Assembly: GCA_951804985.1 (NCBI GenBank)
Contig: OX638130.1
Span: forward strand, 7,479,259-7,543,258
DNA length: 64,000 nucleotides
Source: Dryomyza anilis
Lineage: Eukaryota > Arthropoda > Insecta > Diptera > Dryomyzidae
Direction: 5' to 3'
Translations under genes and position numbers: made by a program
The notes under the pieces: model-generated
Told to the model about the DNA's origin: nothing
Database searches by the model: none
Seen by the model: only the letters and a program-made list of their open reading frames with translations
Part shown: piece by piece, positions 48,451 to 62,000 of the stretch
Layout: each line of letters begins with the position of its first letter
Numbering within the stretch: the stretch's first letter is position 1

Positions 48451-48659
48451 CAGGTTTTGTATTGTTTTTCATCAATGTCAATTCTTAAATCTTATCTCGG
48501 AGTATTTGTATTAATTTCAATTTGTAAATCTAAAATAATTGGAAAAACTAAATAATTAAACAACAAAACAAAAAAAAAATCAAAAGTGCTAAGAACAATG
48601 ATTGGTAGATAAAGAAATATATAAAAATAGAACTATACGAACTTAAAAAACTATTACTT

Positions 48660-49420
48660 ACTTACATGGCCCTTACAACCGTGTGATATAAAGCTTCGCC
48701 AGTCGCTTCTGCTTTGCGATGACGCCATTTAAAAATACCAACTGTTGTCATTTTATCATTAACTTACGTCTTTCCAACGCTGATTTAGACGCCTTCATTT
48801 ATGCTGTCCACCTGCGAGTCTCGATTAAATGCACCTTCTTAGCTTGAGCTTTTTTATCCATTCGTTAGGCATGACCTAGCCAGCGAAACTGCTGGATCTT
48901 GATGCGCTTCACTATGTCAAATTCGTCGAATAGCTCATACAGCTCATGGATAATCCTGATTCGATACTCGTTAGCAAAGCTGATAGGGCCAAATATTTAC
49001 GGAGAATATTTATCCCAAACGCTCCCAGTGTTCTCTCATCGGTGGAGGCCAGCGTCCAATGTTTCTGCACCATAAAGTAGAACTGGCATGATGAGTGACT
49101 TGTAGAGCGTTATTTTTGTCCGACGAGGGAGGTCTTTGCTTCTCAATTGTCTACTGAGCCCAAAGTAGCACCTATTGTCAAGAGTTATTCTCCGTTTAAT
49201 CTCCAGGCTGACGTCGTTGTTGGTGGTAATGCTGCATACAAGATAGACGAAGTCCTTCACAATGTCGAATTAGTGGGTGTCAACATTCGCTTTCTGTCCA
49301 AGATGCACGCACTCTTTATTGTTCGTTGACACACGTTACTTCGGCTTGTCTTCGTTCACCGCTAGATCATTTTTTCTCCAATCTGTAGAATGCTGCGCTG
49401 TCTGCCCCTGTCAATGATAT
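48660..49420 (-). mobile_element. Non-LTR retrotransposon fragment (C-terminal part of the reverse transcriptase ORF)
   Basis: A minus-strand frame at 49260-49036 encodes FVYLVCSITTNNDVSLEIKR, then CYFGLSRQLRSKDLPRRTKI and LYKSLIMPVLLYGAE, the thumb region of insect LINE reverse transcriptases. Downstream, degraded matches to the FDIVKRIKIQQF...LGHA type follow to about 48,670, with stops and shifts. Truncated at both ends and non-functional. Confidence 0.8.
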
Positions 49421-50925
49421 CAATATATTAAAAGATAGCCAAAGATTTCTAATACATTTTTCGAATCTGCGTTTTGAATCTGCGTTTGGCTGTTTTTTCT
49501 TAGATAGTTTTACTGCATAAAATTTCCACAAAAATAATTAAAAATTACAAATAAAATACCACAAAAAAAAAATACATTTTATCATAATGAAATATGAAAA
49601 TATTACAGCAAATATTTATTAGTTATCAATCTGCATATAATAAAACATATTTATTGGGAATTACCATATAAAGAGATACGCTAATTATTACATATACGAA
49701 TATAATAAATCTTTATTTAATAACTAGCAGTAATAAACAACAAAAATGCTCAGTAGTTTTTGCAAAATATACTGAATAAACACAGCAGGCGAGGCGTTGG
49801 CTTATCTGCAAGTATTTCCGAATTGTGTACGAGTCCACATGAAGTTTAGATAAGATTAACGTAGATAGATAACTTACAGAAAGCCAGAAATAATTTTATT
49901 AATTCAAGCATTGATTGTTGTAGATATTTTATGGGTTTTTTTTTTCGTTTTTCATGGTTACTTTATAAAAGAATAACGTTGAATGGATTTGAACAATTGT
50001 TGCTGCCGGCAATTATTTTATTTTTGGTTATTTGTATGTGATTGCATATTGATAATAATAATAAAAAATAATTTTTATTGTGTTGAGTGTAAAATTAAAC
50101 GCGTATCATTATTATGCTGATAATGTGTAAAAAGAAGACATATAGTGTGGGGAAAAGCTTAGTGTACTACACTGAATTAATATAATTTTAAAACTAAATT
50201 AATTTTATAAGCACTAAATTATTCTTTTGTGCAGATATTTTATAATTGAGTTGATTTAAATGTTTTTTAAAATTGCAAGTTTTTTACAAATGAAATTCAA
50301 TAAATTAATGAATTAATTTGTGCACTATCATTCAATCAAATTCATTATATTTATAATTGTTGCATAATATTGACGAATAATTCATAGTATTTATGAATAT
50401 AATCAAATATTCAATATTATTAGAAATTTTTAGTTTTTTAAATGTCTACTAAACTTAGATATTATAAACTGCTTTATTCAAATTTATTGTATTTCATAAT
50501 AATGATGTAGAATTCATAGTATTTATGAATATGTACAACAATATAATGAAATATTTAATATTTTTATGAATTTGTTAGTAGCTCTTTTTACAACAAACTA
50601 TTCTATTAAAGAAACTCAACTGCTTCTATTTAAAATATGATGAACTATAGAACAAATTAATTTATATATCTAAATATTTTAATCATTATGTGATCAATAA
50701 GTACGCTATTTTCGTTATTTCGTCAAGTTACTCAGTTGCATTTGAAAATTGCAAGGTGCTTGGTACTATATGAGGCGAAGAAATTAATATAAAAAAATAT
50801 ATATTTATAATTTTATAAAAAAAAAAATCAATGCATATTATATATAGATAGTAAATTAGTTTTAAAATTAATTTGAAATCATTTTAAATTGTATAAGCCT
50901 TAAATACATCAACTCTTTGTTCTGA
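49421..50925. other. AT-rich stretch and 3' flank of the zinc-finger gene
   Basis: Nothing recognised apart from the probable 3'UTR of the gene ending at 50926. Confidence 0.4.
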
Positions 50926-53900
50926 CTAAATAACGTCAATCTCATGCTCTAGCTCGATTATCTGCTCCATGGCATAGTCTTCATAGTTACTACTATTGCC
51001 AGCGAATTCATGATCGGGCTGCTCATTCAGCACAATCTCATTGCTCACGCCATCGGTGACAAATTCAACGACAACCTTTTCTTCGATTTCTGATTTGAAA
51101 TCATCCAATTCTTCTTCCATGGCCATTTCCTCTTTGTGAGCGGTGCGCAAGTGAGCTACAATTTTAATAAAATTTATTTTATGAAATATTTTTTCTTTTA
51201 ATTTAATTTTATTAAATTAATAAATTAAAAAATTAATAAATTAATAAATTAATAAACTAATAAATTAATAAATTAATAAATTAATAAATTAATAAATTAA
51301 TAAATTACTAAATTACTAAATTACTAAATTACTAAATTACTAAATTACTAAATTACTAAATTACTAAATTACTAAATTACTAAATTACTAAATTACTAAA
51401 TTACTAAATTACTAAATTACTAAATTACTAAATTACTAAATTACTAAATTACTAAATTAATAAATTAATAAATTAATAAATTAATAAATTAATAAATTAA
51501 TAAATTAATAAATTAATAAATTAATAAATTAATAAATTAATAAATTAATAAATTAATAAATTAATAAATTAATAAATTAATAAATTAATAAATTAATAAA
51601 TTAATAAATTAATAAATTAATAAATTAATAAATTAATAAATTAATAAATTAATAAATTAATAAATTAATAAATTAATAAATTAATAAATTAATAAATTAA
51701 TAAATTAATAAATTAATAAATTAATAAATTAATAAATTAATAAATTAATAAATTAATAAATTAATAAATTAATAAATTAATAAATTAATAAATTAATAAA
51801 TTAATAAATTAATAAATTAATAAATTAATAAATTAATAAATTAATAAATTAATAAATTAATAAATTAATAAATTAATAAATTAATAAATTAATAAATTAA
51901 TAAATTAATAAATTAATAAATTAATAAATTAATAAATTAATAAATTAATAAATTAATAAATTAATAAATTAATAAATTAATAAATTAATAAATTAATAAA
52001 TTAATAAATTAATAAATTAATAAATTAATAAATTAATAAATTAATAAATTAATAAATTAATAAATTAATAAATTAATAAATTAATAAATTAATAAATTAA
52101 TAAATTAATAAATTAATAAATTAATAAATTAATAAATTAATAAATTAATAAATTAATAAATTAATAAATTAATAAATTAATAAATTAATAAATTAATAAA
52201 TTAATAAATTAATAAATTAATAAATTAATAAATTAATAAATTAATAAATTAATAAATTAATAAATTAATAAATTAATAAATTAATAAATTAATAAATTAA
52301 TAAATTAATAAATTAATAAATTAATAAATTAATAAATTAATAAATTAATAAATTAATAAATTAATAAATTAATAAATTAATAAATTAATAAATTAATAAA
52401 TTAATAAATTAATAAATTAATAAATTAATAAATTAATAAATTAATAAATTAATAAATTAATAAATTAATAAATTAATAAATTAATAAATTAATAAATTAA
52501 TAAATTAATAAATTAATAAATTAATAAATTAATAAATTAATAAATTAATAAATTTAAATTGCCATTTTTTGTTCAACTCACCCGCCAATCGTTGCTGCGT
52601 AAATGTTTCACTGCAAAATTCGCATGGCATCAGCCGATGTTTCTGTCGTATATGCTCGTTGAGCAGCTTATCGTTTTTGCAAATAAATCCACAGCCTTCC
52701 TCCGGACACGGCGTATGCAACTCCTGATGATACAGCATGTGATCGCGCAAATCTTTTTTATAATTAAACTTTTTGCCACATTCCTGACAAACGAATGGCT
52801 TGGACTGCACGTGTGCAATACTCTGATGCTGTTTCAGCTCGGCCGGCGAACGACACATAATGTGACAACGATCGCAACGATACGGACGCTTGCTAACATC
52901 GTGCGAGGTGATGTGACGCTCCAGTTGCAACTTTACATAGTAACGTTTCGAACAGTACGGACATGGATAGAGTGGCGAGGAAACGGGTTTTCTTTCCTTT
53001 GTCGGCGGTGGAATGCATTTGCCATTCTCATCGCGTTGTTTTTGCTGATGATAACGCAATTTGTGCAGCGATGAAAAATCAAGACCACAATTGTTGCAGC
53101 TGATGGAGGTGCTGGCAGCGGCGTTTTCCAATTTCTCTGGATGAAAGTGTAGCATATGACGGTTGAGAAAGGCGTAGGTAACAAAGGCTACAAGCATACA
53201 ATAAGAATTATTCATTTTTTACAAAATTTCATATAATAAATTAAAAATTTGAAATGTTTGCCACTTACATTTATCACAATAATCGCATGAGACAGGCAAC
53301 GCGCCGCTGTGTTCTTTATATTTGTGTTTCTTTAATTCGTAGGCATCGGGAAATGCTGGGGAGGGTAAAAAAAATGTTTTTTTTTTCAAATTATTCGAAT
53401 TTAGCAAATTCATAAAATCTTTTTTTAGTTTTTAATTTTTATATTTTCGATTTGATTTTACTACACAATATATTTACGCAATGTATGTATTACAAATTTG
53501 TGTTCTACATATTGCAGAAAATGTAATATGTATTTGTTTTCTACATCTTTGACTTATTTGATGTCTTTAGCTAAAAAATAAATATAAAAAAAATTGCTCA
53601 CTCACCCTCCTTGCACTCATTACACCAAAATATCGATGTATTCCGCTTATGCATCGACTGATGATTCTCCCACATGATACGATTCGCAAACACCCGCCCA
53701 CACAAATCGCAATTATGCAATTTCTTGGTATGATTTCGTTGATAATGCGCCTGATATTCAGCGTACGTAACACCGTTCAACTCTACGCTGCACTTGGAAC
53801 AAGTCCAGTCACCCAGAAACGTACATTTGTTCATGTGTTCACGTTGCGTCAGACCCATTAGAGGTACGCAACAAAATCGACAAGTGCTCGAATTGCTCAC

Positions 53901-56900
53901 ATGTTGCTCCTTGACATGCTGCAGACGCTGTCGTCCGTTGCTAAACTTTAGCGGACACTGCGGACACGTATACGGATATGTTGGATCGTGTGCATCGAAA
54001 AAATGCTGTGACAATTCTTCATCGGTGCGAAATGACAACGGACGTTGTGTCGTTACATAGTAGCAATATTGACAGGCCAATGGTGTTTGCGATGCCGTAT
54101 CATTATCTTCCAGCGATGATGTATAACCATTATCATTGCCTGTTGTTGTCGTCGTCGTCTGCTCATAGTCGACGCTATTGTTTTGTGATGAATTATTGCT
54201 GCACTCGTCATCAATGCTTTTGACTATGTAGTTGCCACGCAACACTTGCTCCAAGTCTTCATTTGATTGAATTGTCTCCACTTTAGTAACGTGTTCCTCT
54301 TCTAGCACTTGTTGCTCTGAGATTTCAAGTGATTGCACTGCCATTTCATCAGCACTTAGCGCTGGTTTTATATCGATTTGCTGTTTAATTTCGACTTCGT
54401 GATAGGGTTGCTGCTCTTGCTGTTGCTGCTGCTGATAGTCATGCTCTGTGGTCATCGGCACTGTTTCCTCGCGCACTCCATCCAATGTGCCGATTATCAA
54501 TTCTTCGTCATTGCCTTGCGGTGGCGTTGACTCTTGTGCCGTTACCACTTCCTCGACGCAGTCGCCTTCGACAAATGCCTGCAGTAGCTTCTGCTGTGCC
54601 TCGTGACACTCCTCGCGAAAGGCGTAAATGCTGCAGAACTTGGTGAAGCAATTGCCGCAGATGCGCTGTGGCAGACCATCGTTGCATGATATCTAAATAG
54701 AATATTAAAGATGTTTGCATTATTTTAACGAACAATTTTTAAAAATTACAGTGGAATAAATATTTAGAATAGCACTGATTGTGTTTTTGGATTTTATATG
54801 CCCAGTAGTGAAATTCAGACGTAAGACACCATTATTCCATAACAGGTAAAGACCCTATGAATTTAAAAGTTTTCCAGTCTTCTTCCTTATATACAGGTAG
54901 TTTTTTTGTGGGATAAAAATAGAGCCAGGGTTATATCCATTGTGCTGTGACCCAGTTCCCTGGTTTTTAATGATACTTCTTAGATTCATTATTGAATCTA
55001 AGAAGGCTATTGTGTGATAGAGAGTGAAGCTGATCCTCTCTCATCACGTCTGTGCCAAAGATCTGCCTTCTAATTCTAGAAAATGCTGGACAGTCACAGA
55101 GATAGTGCTCTGTGGTGCCAGTTTCTTCGTAGCAGGCAGAACATAAGGCGCTTTCGTCCAGACCGATTGCGTTCATGTGTTTTTCACATGCGTTGTGTCC
55201 CGTCAGTTTTCTGCACTCCTTTCTACTTAATGGAAGTAAAAAGGAGGCCGATCTTTTGTTTATCGTCGGTGTCATTAGCTTGGAGAATCTGAATTTCGTC
55301 TCATTCAGCCATCTGCTCTTGTGTGCAGTGGCGATCCAAGAGCTGATGGCGAATTATCCCGTAGATACAGGTAGTCCAAGCACAGGTTCCGGTCCAAATG
55401 GATTATCCTCAGATCCAGCACGAGCTAGTTCGTCAGATGTTTCATTGCCCGAAACTCCTTTATGGCCCGGCACCCAAATCAGTTTCAGTGTATTGTATTT
55501 ACCAACACAATTGAGATTGATCTGCATTGACGTACAATTTTGGATGTGATGACCGGGTTGTTCAAAGCCATAAGAGCAGCCTGACTATAGCAGCAAACTG
55601 ATATAGCTCTGTTCTGCCATCTATTATCCGCAATGTAGTCCATAGCCATAAGTATGGCATAAACTTCAGCTTGAAATACCGAGGCATTGTCGCCTAAGGC
55701 GAAGTGAAGTCGGCGGTCATCCGGTTCCACAAACACTCCAGCACCAGCTCCCTGATCGGTTCGGGAGACGTCTGTGAAAATGCGGTGTGACCCTCTACCC
55801 GGCTCACAGTCAGGCGTGAGCCAGTCTTTATTGTCAGGTTGGCAAACCTCAAAATTTCGTCTTGTTAATATTTCTGTTATCATTGCATCAGAGGGCATCT
55901 CCAGTAGACAGGTGTCTAATGGAGTGTCAAGTGCAATGTCAGAGATATTCCAGGGAACATTAAACCAGAAACCACCTCGTTTTAAACTCCAGCAGCCTTT
56001 CATGGCTTCGACTCTGAGGTAGATGTCAAGTGGTTAAGATTGCATTCAGTGCTGGACCAGGTGTAGTGGGAAAGACACCCGTAACACCCAGACACACGGT
56101 TCTCTGAATCTTAGCAAGACTAGTTGTCACGCACTTTCGCGACAGCTTGTTCCACCAAACTACCGATGCATATGATATAATCGGTCTTATCATTGCCGTG
56201 TAAATCCATAAGGTTTTGCTCGGCGATAGTCACCATGTCTTCCCAAAAATTCCTCTGCATTGCCAGAAGGCATTCAATGCTCGCGAAATTTTATTTTCAA
56301 CATGTTTTGTCCAAAGTAGTTTACTATCTAGAGTTAAGCCCAGATATTTTACTTCATTAGACAGAGGAATAGTGACACCCTTAAGTACTGGTAGAGATAA
56401 TCCTGTGATTATTCTTTTCCTAGTGAAGAGAACAATCCCTGTTTTGTGAGAGTTGACGGAAAGTCCGTTTGCAGTACACCAGCTGTCAATTTGATTAATG
56501 AGTTTTGTGTTTTAACACACACCTCATTGAGGGAAAAGCCTGTGGCAAGAATGGCGACAACGTCGGCATAGGCCTGGTCCATCAATATCGTTGAGCAGAG
56601 AGTCAACCAGCATACACCAGAGCAGGGGGGAGAGAACGACTCCTTGAGGACAACCTCTATTCACCCCTATACATGGACTAATACCCTTTGGAATATCGGT
56701 ACTAACCGTTTTTAAGATTTAAGTTCTAAGATATTTAAAATGGCGGTTCCGATTCCGGTTCCAAGAAAAAAAAAATTGTGTTCTGATTCCTGTTCCTCCG
56801 GTTTTTAAAAAAGGTTCCGATTCCGGTTCCAAAAATCTAAACGATTCCGCTGCTGATTCTTTGCGGTCTCTGACAGGGACTCAGACTTGTTGAAATATCT

Positions 56901-57405
56901 GTTCCGTTTCCAACCATCAAAAAATTGTTTATTTTTTGTGTTTGTTGCTATACATGTTACATACTTATGTGGTAGCTTGTTGTACCACATTTTATGTGCT
57001 ATATCAGTCAACCAAGCGTATTTTCTAGAAATCTTTAAATTATATGAATCTAAAAATAATACCTGTCGTGTTATTACATTGTGCTACTTTGTTTTACTAC
57101 TTATAATGTTATAGTTCCCACTACTACAACATGCTGATAAAGCACTCAACACTCAATTAAGTGCAACATTTATGTATATCTTTTTTATTAAAGAAAACTT
57201 CAAAACACACATTTATTAATGAAATTATGATATTTTTGTATGCACTTACGTTTAAATGCCAACCCCTTAGTTCCTCCTCAATAAAATTGAGTTCCTGTTG
57301 TAGCGTCTCCGACGACTCGAAGAGATTCACAAAATCCACATCGCTGGAGGTTACATAGAAGTTGGCGCATATGCGGCAGGCCTCCAAATTGGACACCGAT
57401 TCCAT
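50926..57405 (-). CDS. ZAD-domain C2H2 zinc-finger protein, complete
   Basis: Five exons: 57405-57250, 54692-53606, 53355-53269, 53187-52582, 51155-50926; all GT-AG, 721 residues in phase. Exon 1 plus the start of exon 2 encode the ZAD: CRICANF and later LPQRICGNCFTKFC supply its four Cys. A Gln/acidic linker (YQQQQQQEQQ) follows. About a dozen C2H2-like fingers then run to the C-terminus, e.g. CDLCGRVFANRIMWENHQSMH-type units. Three fingers are split by introns and become complete only after splicing (CNECKEAFPDAYELKKH; CDYCDKSFVTYAFLNRH; CEFCSETFTQQRLAAHLRTAH read across junctions), strong support for the model. The C-terminal tail is acidic. Known: ZAD-ZnF proteins are an arthropod-expanded family of nuclear DNA-binding factors; ZAD mediates dimerisation. 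The specific orthologue and targets are unknown. Intron 1 (2.6 kb) hosts a LINE; intron 4 is satellite. Confidence 0.9.
51190..52555. repeat. Octanucleotide satellite TTAATAAA, ~1.35 kb, in intron 4 of the zinc-finger gene
   Basis: About 165-170 head-to-tail copies of TTAATAAA. A block of about 19 copies at roughly 51,305-51,456 carries TTACTAAA. From about 51,457 to 52,550 the array appears uninterrupted. It occupies nearly the entire intron (51,156-52,581). Confidence 0.97.
54903..56705 (-). mobile_element. 5'-truncated LINE (Jockey/R1/LOA-type) with RT and RNase H remnants
   Basis: Minus strand from 56,705: NRGCPQGVVLSPLLWCMLVD, then a damaged active-site region reading AYADVVAIL (the usual YADD lacks one Asp), frameshifts, ISRALNAFWQCRGIF and SRKCVTTSLAKIQRTVC, then an RNase H-like part (IFTDVSRTDQGAGAGVF, FQAEVYAILMAMDYI) and a CxxC...H...C tail (ALCSACYEETGTTEHYLC). 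It ends at about 54,903 with an A-run (T-run on plus). Located in intron 1 of the zinc-finger gene. Non-functional. Confidence 0.85.
56706..56930. repeat. 'TTCCGATTCCGGTTCC' repeat fragment
   Basis: GGTTCCGATTCCGGTTCCAA, CTGACAGGGACT and AATATCTGTTCCG-like blocks match the centre of the hAT element at 32,045-32,330 in order. Probably a fragment of a related element. Confidence 0.6.
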
Positions 57406-57449
57406 GTTGCTGCACTTTGTTTTCTAATTATCTGCTAACTTTGTAATTT

Positions 57450-57490
57450 ATTCTTCCAATATTTAATTTTATAAATTGAATATTGGAAGA
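57450..57490. other. 41-bp palindrome upstream of the zinc-finger gene
   Basis: TTCTTCCAATATT and AATATTGGAAGAA form a near-perfect hairpin 45-85 bases upstream of the ATG at 57405, in the probable leader or promoter. Confidence 0.6.
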
Positions 57491-57929
57491 ACAGTAGATA
57501 AATAATTTACGTTTTCGTTTTTCTTTTCAACAAACAGCTGATGGTGTTCAATGTGGTGGTGTTCAATGCGTTGACAAGTGCACAGAGTTGCCAACACCAA
57601 TGCTGATTGAACAGTTGCCACGTATAAAAAATAAATAACACTTTTTTTTTAAGAAAAATAAAATTATTGAAATAAAATTGAATATTTTTATTTTCGAAAG
57701 AAATTAAATATTTAATAATAAAAATCATACTGAATCTATTTCACAGAACTAGAATTTTATTCAAATTTTGTATTGAATAATTAAATTCCAGAAGATCGAA
57801 GAACAAATTTGTAAACAATTTTGATCCAAAGGAATATGGAACATTCACCTATCAACGTAAGCAATCATCGAAATAAAGACGACTTTAAAGATCGTATTTA
57901 ATTTGGTAGAAGTTCACATTACCGGGCGA

Positions 57930-58800
57930 AGCGAAAAAAAAAATGTTCGACCCCTTTATTTTTGTAAAAAAGTTACACCAACAAAAAATAGCCACTCGGA
58001 CCCCTCGTGACCTTGAAAAATAAAAAACTGGTACAACTACTAAGACATTTCCTGCAGTTCCGGACGGGACATTCGTATGCTTAAACCTTTAATATCTCAA
58101 AGGAAAATTAATGAATCTACTTTTTTGTGCATGTAGTATTTAAATAGGACTTAATATCTATCTGCATTTAGAGAATTCTATACGGTAGATCAAAAGATAT
58201 AAATGAAATAGTGGGCGTTCCGGACGGGACAAAAACGGAAGTGCATGTCGAGGTTCATATGGAAATGCCAGAAAGTCAACAAATTTTGCGTACTAATGAT
58301 TTTTTTGACATAGTTTAAAAAATAGTTGAAATCATGTGCTTTCTTTGTATATTTACACTTTGTTCCTAAAGTTTATAGTTTTTTCATAATAAATCACAAA
58401 AAAATTCCGGAAGGGACAAACAATTCCGAATAGAAATTATCGGTACGATTTTTATTCTAAAAATAATTTTTTGCGTACAATATATTTTTTTGAAATATTT
58501 CGGAACATAGCTGAGACAATTTACTTTATTTTTGTTTATATACACTTTGTTCCTGAAGTTTGCAGTTATTTCGTAATAAATCGCAGAATAATTCCGGACG
58601 ATCCGTATGGAAATTTGCACTACGATTTTTTTCAAAACATTACGAAATGAAAAGTGATGTACTATTCAATTTTTCAGATGTTTTACAGTTTTTATTTTTT
58701 TTTTTACTATTATTGAAAAAATAAAATATTTGTTATACTGTATTTTTACACTTTTGGTACTCAAATTTCCGGACGGTACTATTTTTTTTTTACTTTAACC
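57930..58800 (-). repeat. Dispersed 'TTCCGGACGGGAC' repeat, fullest copy
   Basis: GTTCCGGACGGGACATTC (about 58,056), GTTCCGGACGGGACAAA (58,219), AATTCCGGAAGGGACAAA (58,402), AATTCCGGACGATCCG (58,590) and AATTTCCGGACGGTAC (58,766) recur, separated by related segments such as CACTTTGTTCCTGAAG. Part is collinear with Rilpl intron 2 sequence. It fills the gap between the zinc-finger and helicase genes. Confidence 0.7.
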
Positions 58801-59091
58801 TTTAATTTTCTTAAATGTTTTCTTCCTAATTAATTATTTACTTCCAAAAATTATTTTTAAACTAAATGTTAAAAAAAGTTCACTAAAAAGTATTAAAAAA
58901 ATTAAACTGTTTGTTATTATATAAAATATATTTTTCGTCACATATATCACACACATTGCATCATTGTCATTGGTTAAAAAATTTAATTGAACTGAAATTA
59001 GACAAATTATTCTATAATTTTGTAGTTGTAGATAACTTTTCTTCAGAAAACTATACACTGACTGACTGACTCAGCGATATAAAGCATTTAA

Positions 59092-62000
59092 TTAATTATT
59101 ATTTGTTATTAAATAAACAATATTTTGTATGATTTTTTTGCCATTCTCGTGATGCAACAAATTCAGACATGGATCACGTATCTTTTCCTCCAGTAATTTC
59201 AGCAGCTCAATGCGCAAACACTGTATCATTTCGGCGGTTTCATGATTATGCGCCTTCAATATAATCCAGCCATCTTCGAGTAGAAATAGAAAATCACCAC
59301 CATGCAGTTCAATTTTTAAATCACTGCCAGCGAAAAGCACTAACGGTACAAGTGGCAGCATCGAGCATTCGCGTATAAAGATGCGTGATGTCTTCACCTT
59401 CTCCTGATAGACGAGAAACGGCGATTGAAAAGTACCCACGTCCGAGTTAACGGACGATGGATGTATCGCAACGTAACCGTCTTCGCGTGTCTTAAAACGT
59501 AAATCACGGGCGGTGGCCAGTTTTGGCATTGCACCACCGGCAGTTTGTATGTAGCTTCTTTCGGGCGTTTGTATTTTTACAATATTAGGATAGAGGGCAG
59601 CGCACATAAGCGATATGAGCAGACGATTGTTCTCGCCGTTTAGATTTAGATCGGGACCTTTATTTTAATAAATAATTGAATGAATTAAAATATAAAATGT
59701 TACTGTTAAATGTTTTAGCCTTTATCAAATGCAATAAATAATAAAAAATTACTTAAATTGATTATTATAAATTATAATAAGATTTTAAAAAACCTACCAG
59801 TCAAATTCAGCACATTATCTTCGGCGTTTTTGCGTTTTCGTGGCACATTCACCGGCACAAAACCAATGGAGACTAACAGCTCTAGAAATTGATATTTTAC
59901 CTCTGAAATAGTTTGTAGCGTCTTGAGAGAGAGAAAATGCTCCTCGGCATAATTGCGACTGGCAAAGAAACTACGCTTCGACACGTCCAACCATTTCTAA
60001 AAGAGTTGTATATATTAGAAATATATTAAACTAATAAATAATTATAAAAAACGATATTAAATATGATTATTTTTTACCTTATAGGCCAATAAACAGGTCA
60101 AATGATCGCTATTACAAATGGCGAACTCGCGTTTGCGTTTCTCCGCCTCCGCGCGTTTATTGAATGGACTGACAAAGGGCGATTTGCTGCTGAGACAGGC
60201 GGCTATCGTCAGCACGCTGTCCAGACACTGAAATATGGCACCAAACAACATAAGCTTGCCAATACGCACATCGACAGGCAGTGCGGCAAGATGATGACCC
60301 AAAGGTGTTAAACCCTGCAACTCATCCAAGGCACCAACATCTTGCAGACGCGTGACGGCGGATATGATGTTCTCCTCAGTGGGAGGCTCAAGAGTTCGAC
60401 CTAAGGTTGTCATAAATATGAATAATAATAAGCAATAAATATATTTAACATAAATAAATTCGACATTTTTGACAAATTTTGTACAGAATAAATGGTCAAA
60501 AAGATACTTTAACCTCCTTATTTTTTAAAACGAAACGAAAAATGACTCGTCAAAATTCCCAGTGACAGCTTTTGTTTACTTGTTCATTTCGTCGTCGTTT
60601 TTATTTCATTTAATACAAAATATTCTGTCACTGGAATTTCATACGTTTTTTTAACGAATAACTTTTCATATCGTTTTACAAAATAAGGGGTAAATTTAAA
60701 GTTGACTTTAAATTGTCTATGCGCCATTAATTTCAGTGCATTAATACCTAATACTTCCACCAGATTATGACCATCAAAATTGGGCAACGTTTTGATGCGC
60801 AATAACAGTTGCTCCAACGGTACACGATGTATTTCCGGCACTGGCTGTGCCAATATATTATGCCTAAAGCGATGACCTGTATACAGATGAATGCAAATGC
60901 CAGGCATAACGCGACCAGCGCGTCCCTTACGTTGCATTGCATTGGCACGTGAGACCCAGACCAAGTCGAGTGATTCCATATTACGATTAGAGTCGAAACG
61001 TTTCTCCTTCATGAGGCCATAATCGATGACAAACACACAATCGTCAATGGTCACTGAGGTTTCTGCTATATTTGTGCTGAGCACAATTTTACGTTTACCA
61101 CCTGGCGCGGGACGAAAGACGGCGCCTTGCTCTTCGCTGGAGAGTGTAGAGTGCAGCGGTACGAGCAGGAATTTGCCAGCGCTGTTTTGTAGAATTAAAA
61201 TTTTAAATATATTTAAAATTTCAATGAAATTAGATTTATAAATAATCATTACCGTGGTCCAAAGATGGAGCTATCACAAAGTGCCTCGTGCACCGTTTGT
61301 ATCTCTTGCAGACCCGGCAAGAAGATCAGTATTGTGCCCTCGCGTGGCCAACTGTGTTCGCCTTCGACAATGTATTTCAGGACGGCCTCGATAAGCTCTG
61401 GATTGATGCGCATAGGTTCCATGAGATACATGGATTTGCAGGTCTTTTTGGAGTAATCTATAAAAATCAAATTTTAATATAAATTAATAAATAATGCATT
61501 TATACAATTATTACTAAATAATTAAACATAATTAAATTATTAAAAAAATTAAGTTTAATAAAAAATTCAAATTAGAAATAAATTATTTATTAAGTACGTG
61601 TAAACCCTGAACATAAACAAGGCAAATAAAATAGTGATGACAACTTCGATACCTTTTTGAATTCGAGTAACCAAAACTTATGAGTACTTTATAATACACG
61701 AGTACACAAAGTATTTATATTTGTTTTGAAGAACAAAGAAAGATTTAAATGTGACTTCAAAAATTTGAAATTAATATTTTTGAATAAAAAAAATATTTTA
61801 CTTATTAAAAAATAGTTCAAAAATATTAAATGTTTTGCTTAAAAACTGTGTACTGAAAACTAAAATCTTTCCTTTAAAACTTACCGCTATAACGCGAATA
61901 CATTGCGGTCAGATTTAAATTCTCGTCTTTGATTTTATTTGGCGGCGCCACATTCTCTGCCTTTATATCGGCAAATTCCATTTCACGCATTATTTCCTCC

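Noticed and set aside
51190..52555. CRISPR-like or coding repeat array
   Set aside because: The unit is 8 bp without spacers, with stops in every reading; it is an intronic satellite.
52559..53074. 171-codon plus-strand frame
   Set aside because: Antisense shadow of the C2H2 exons.
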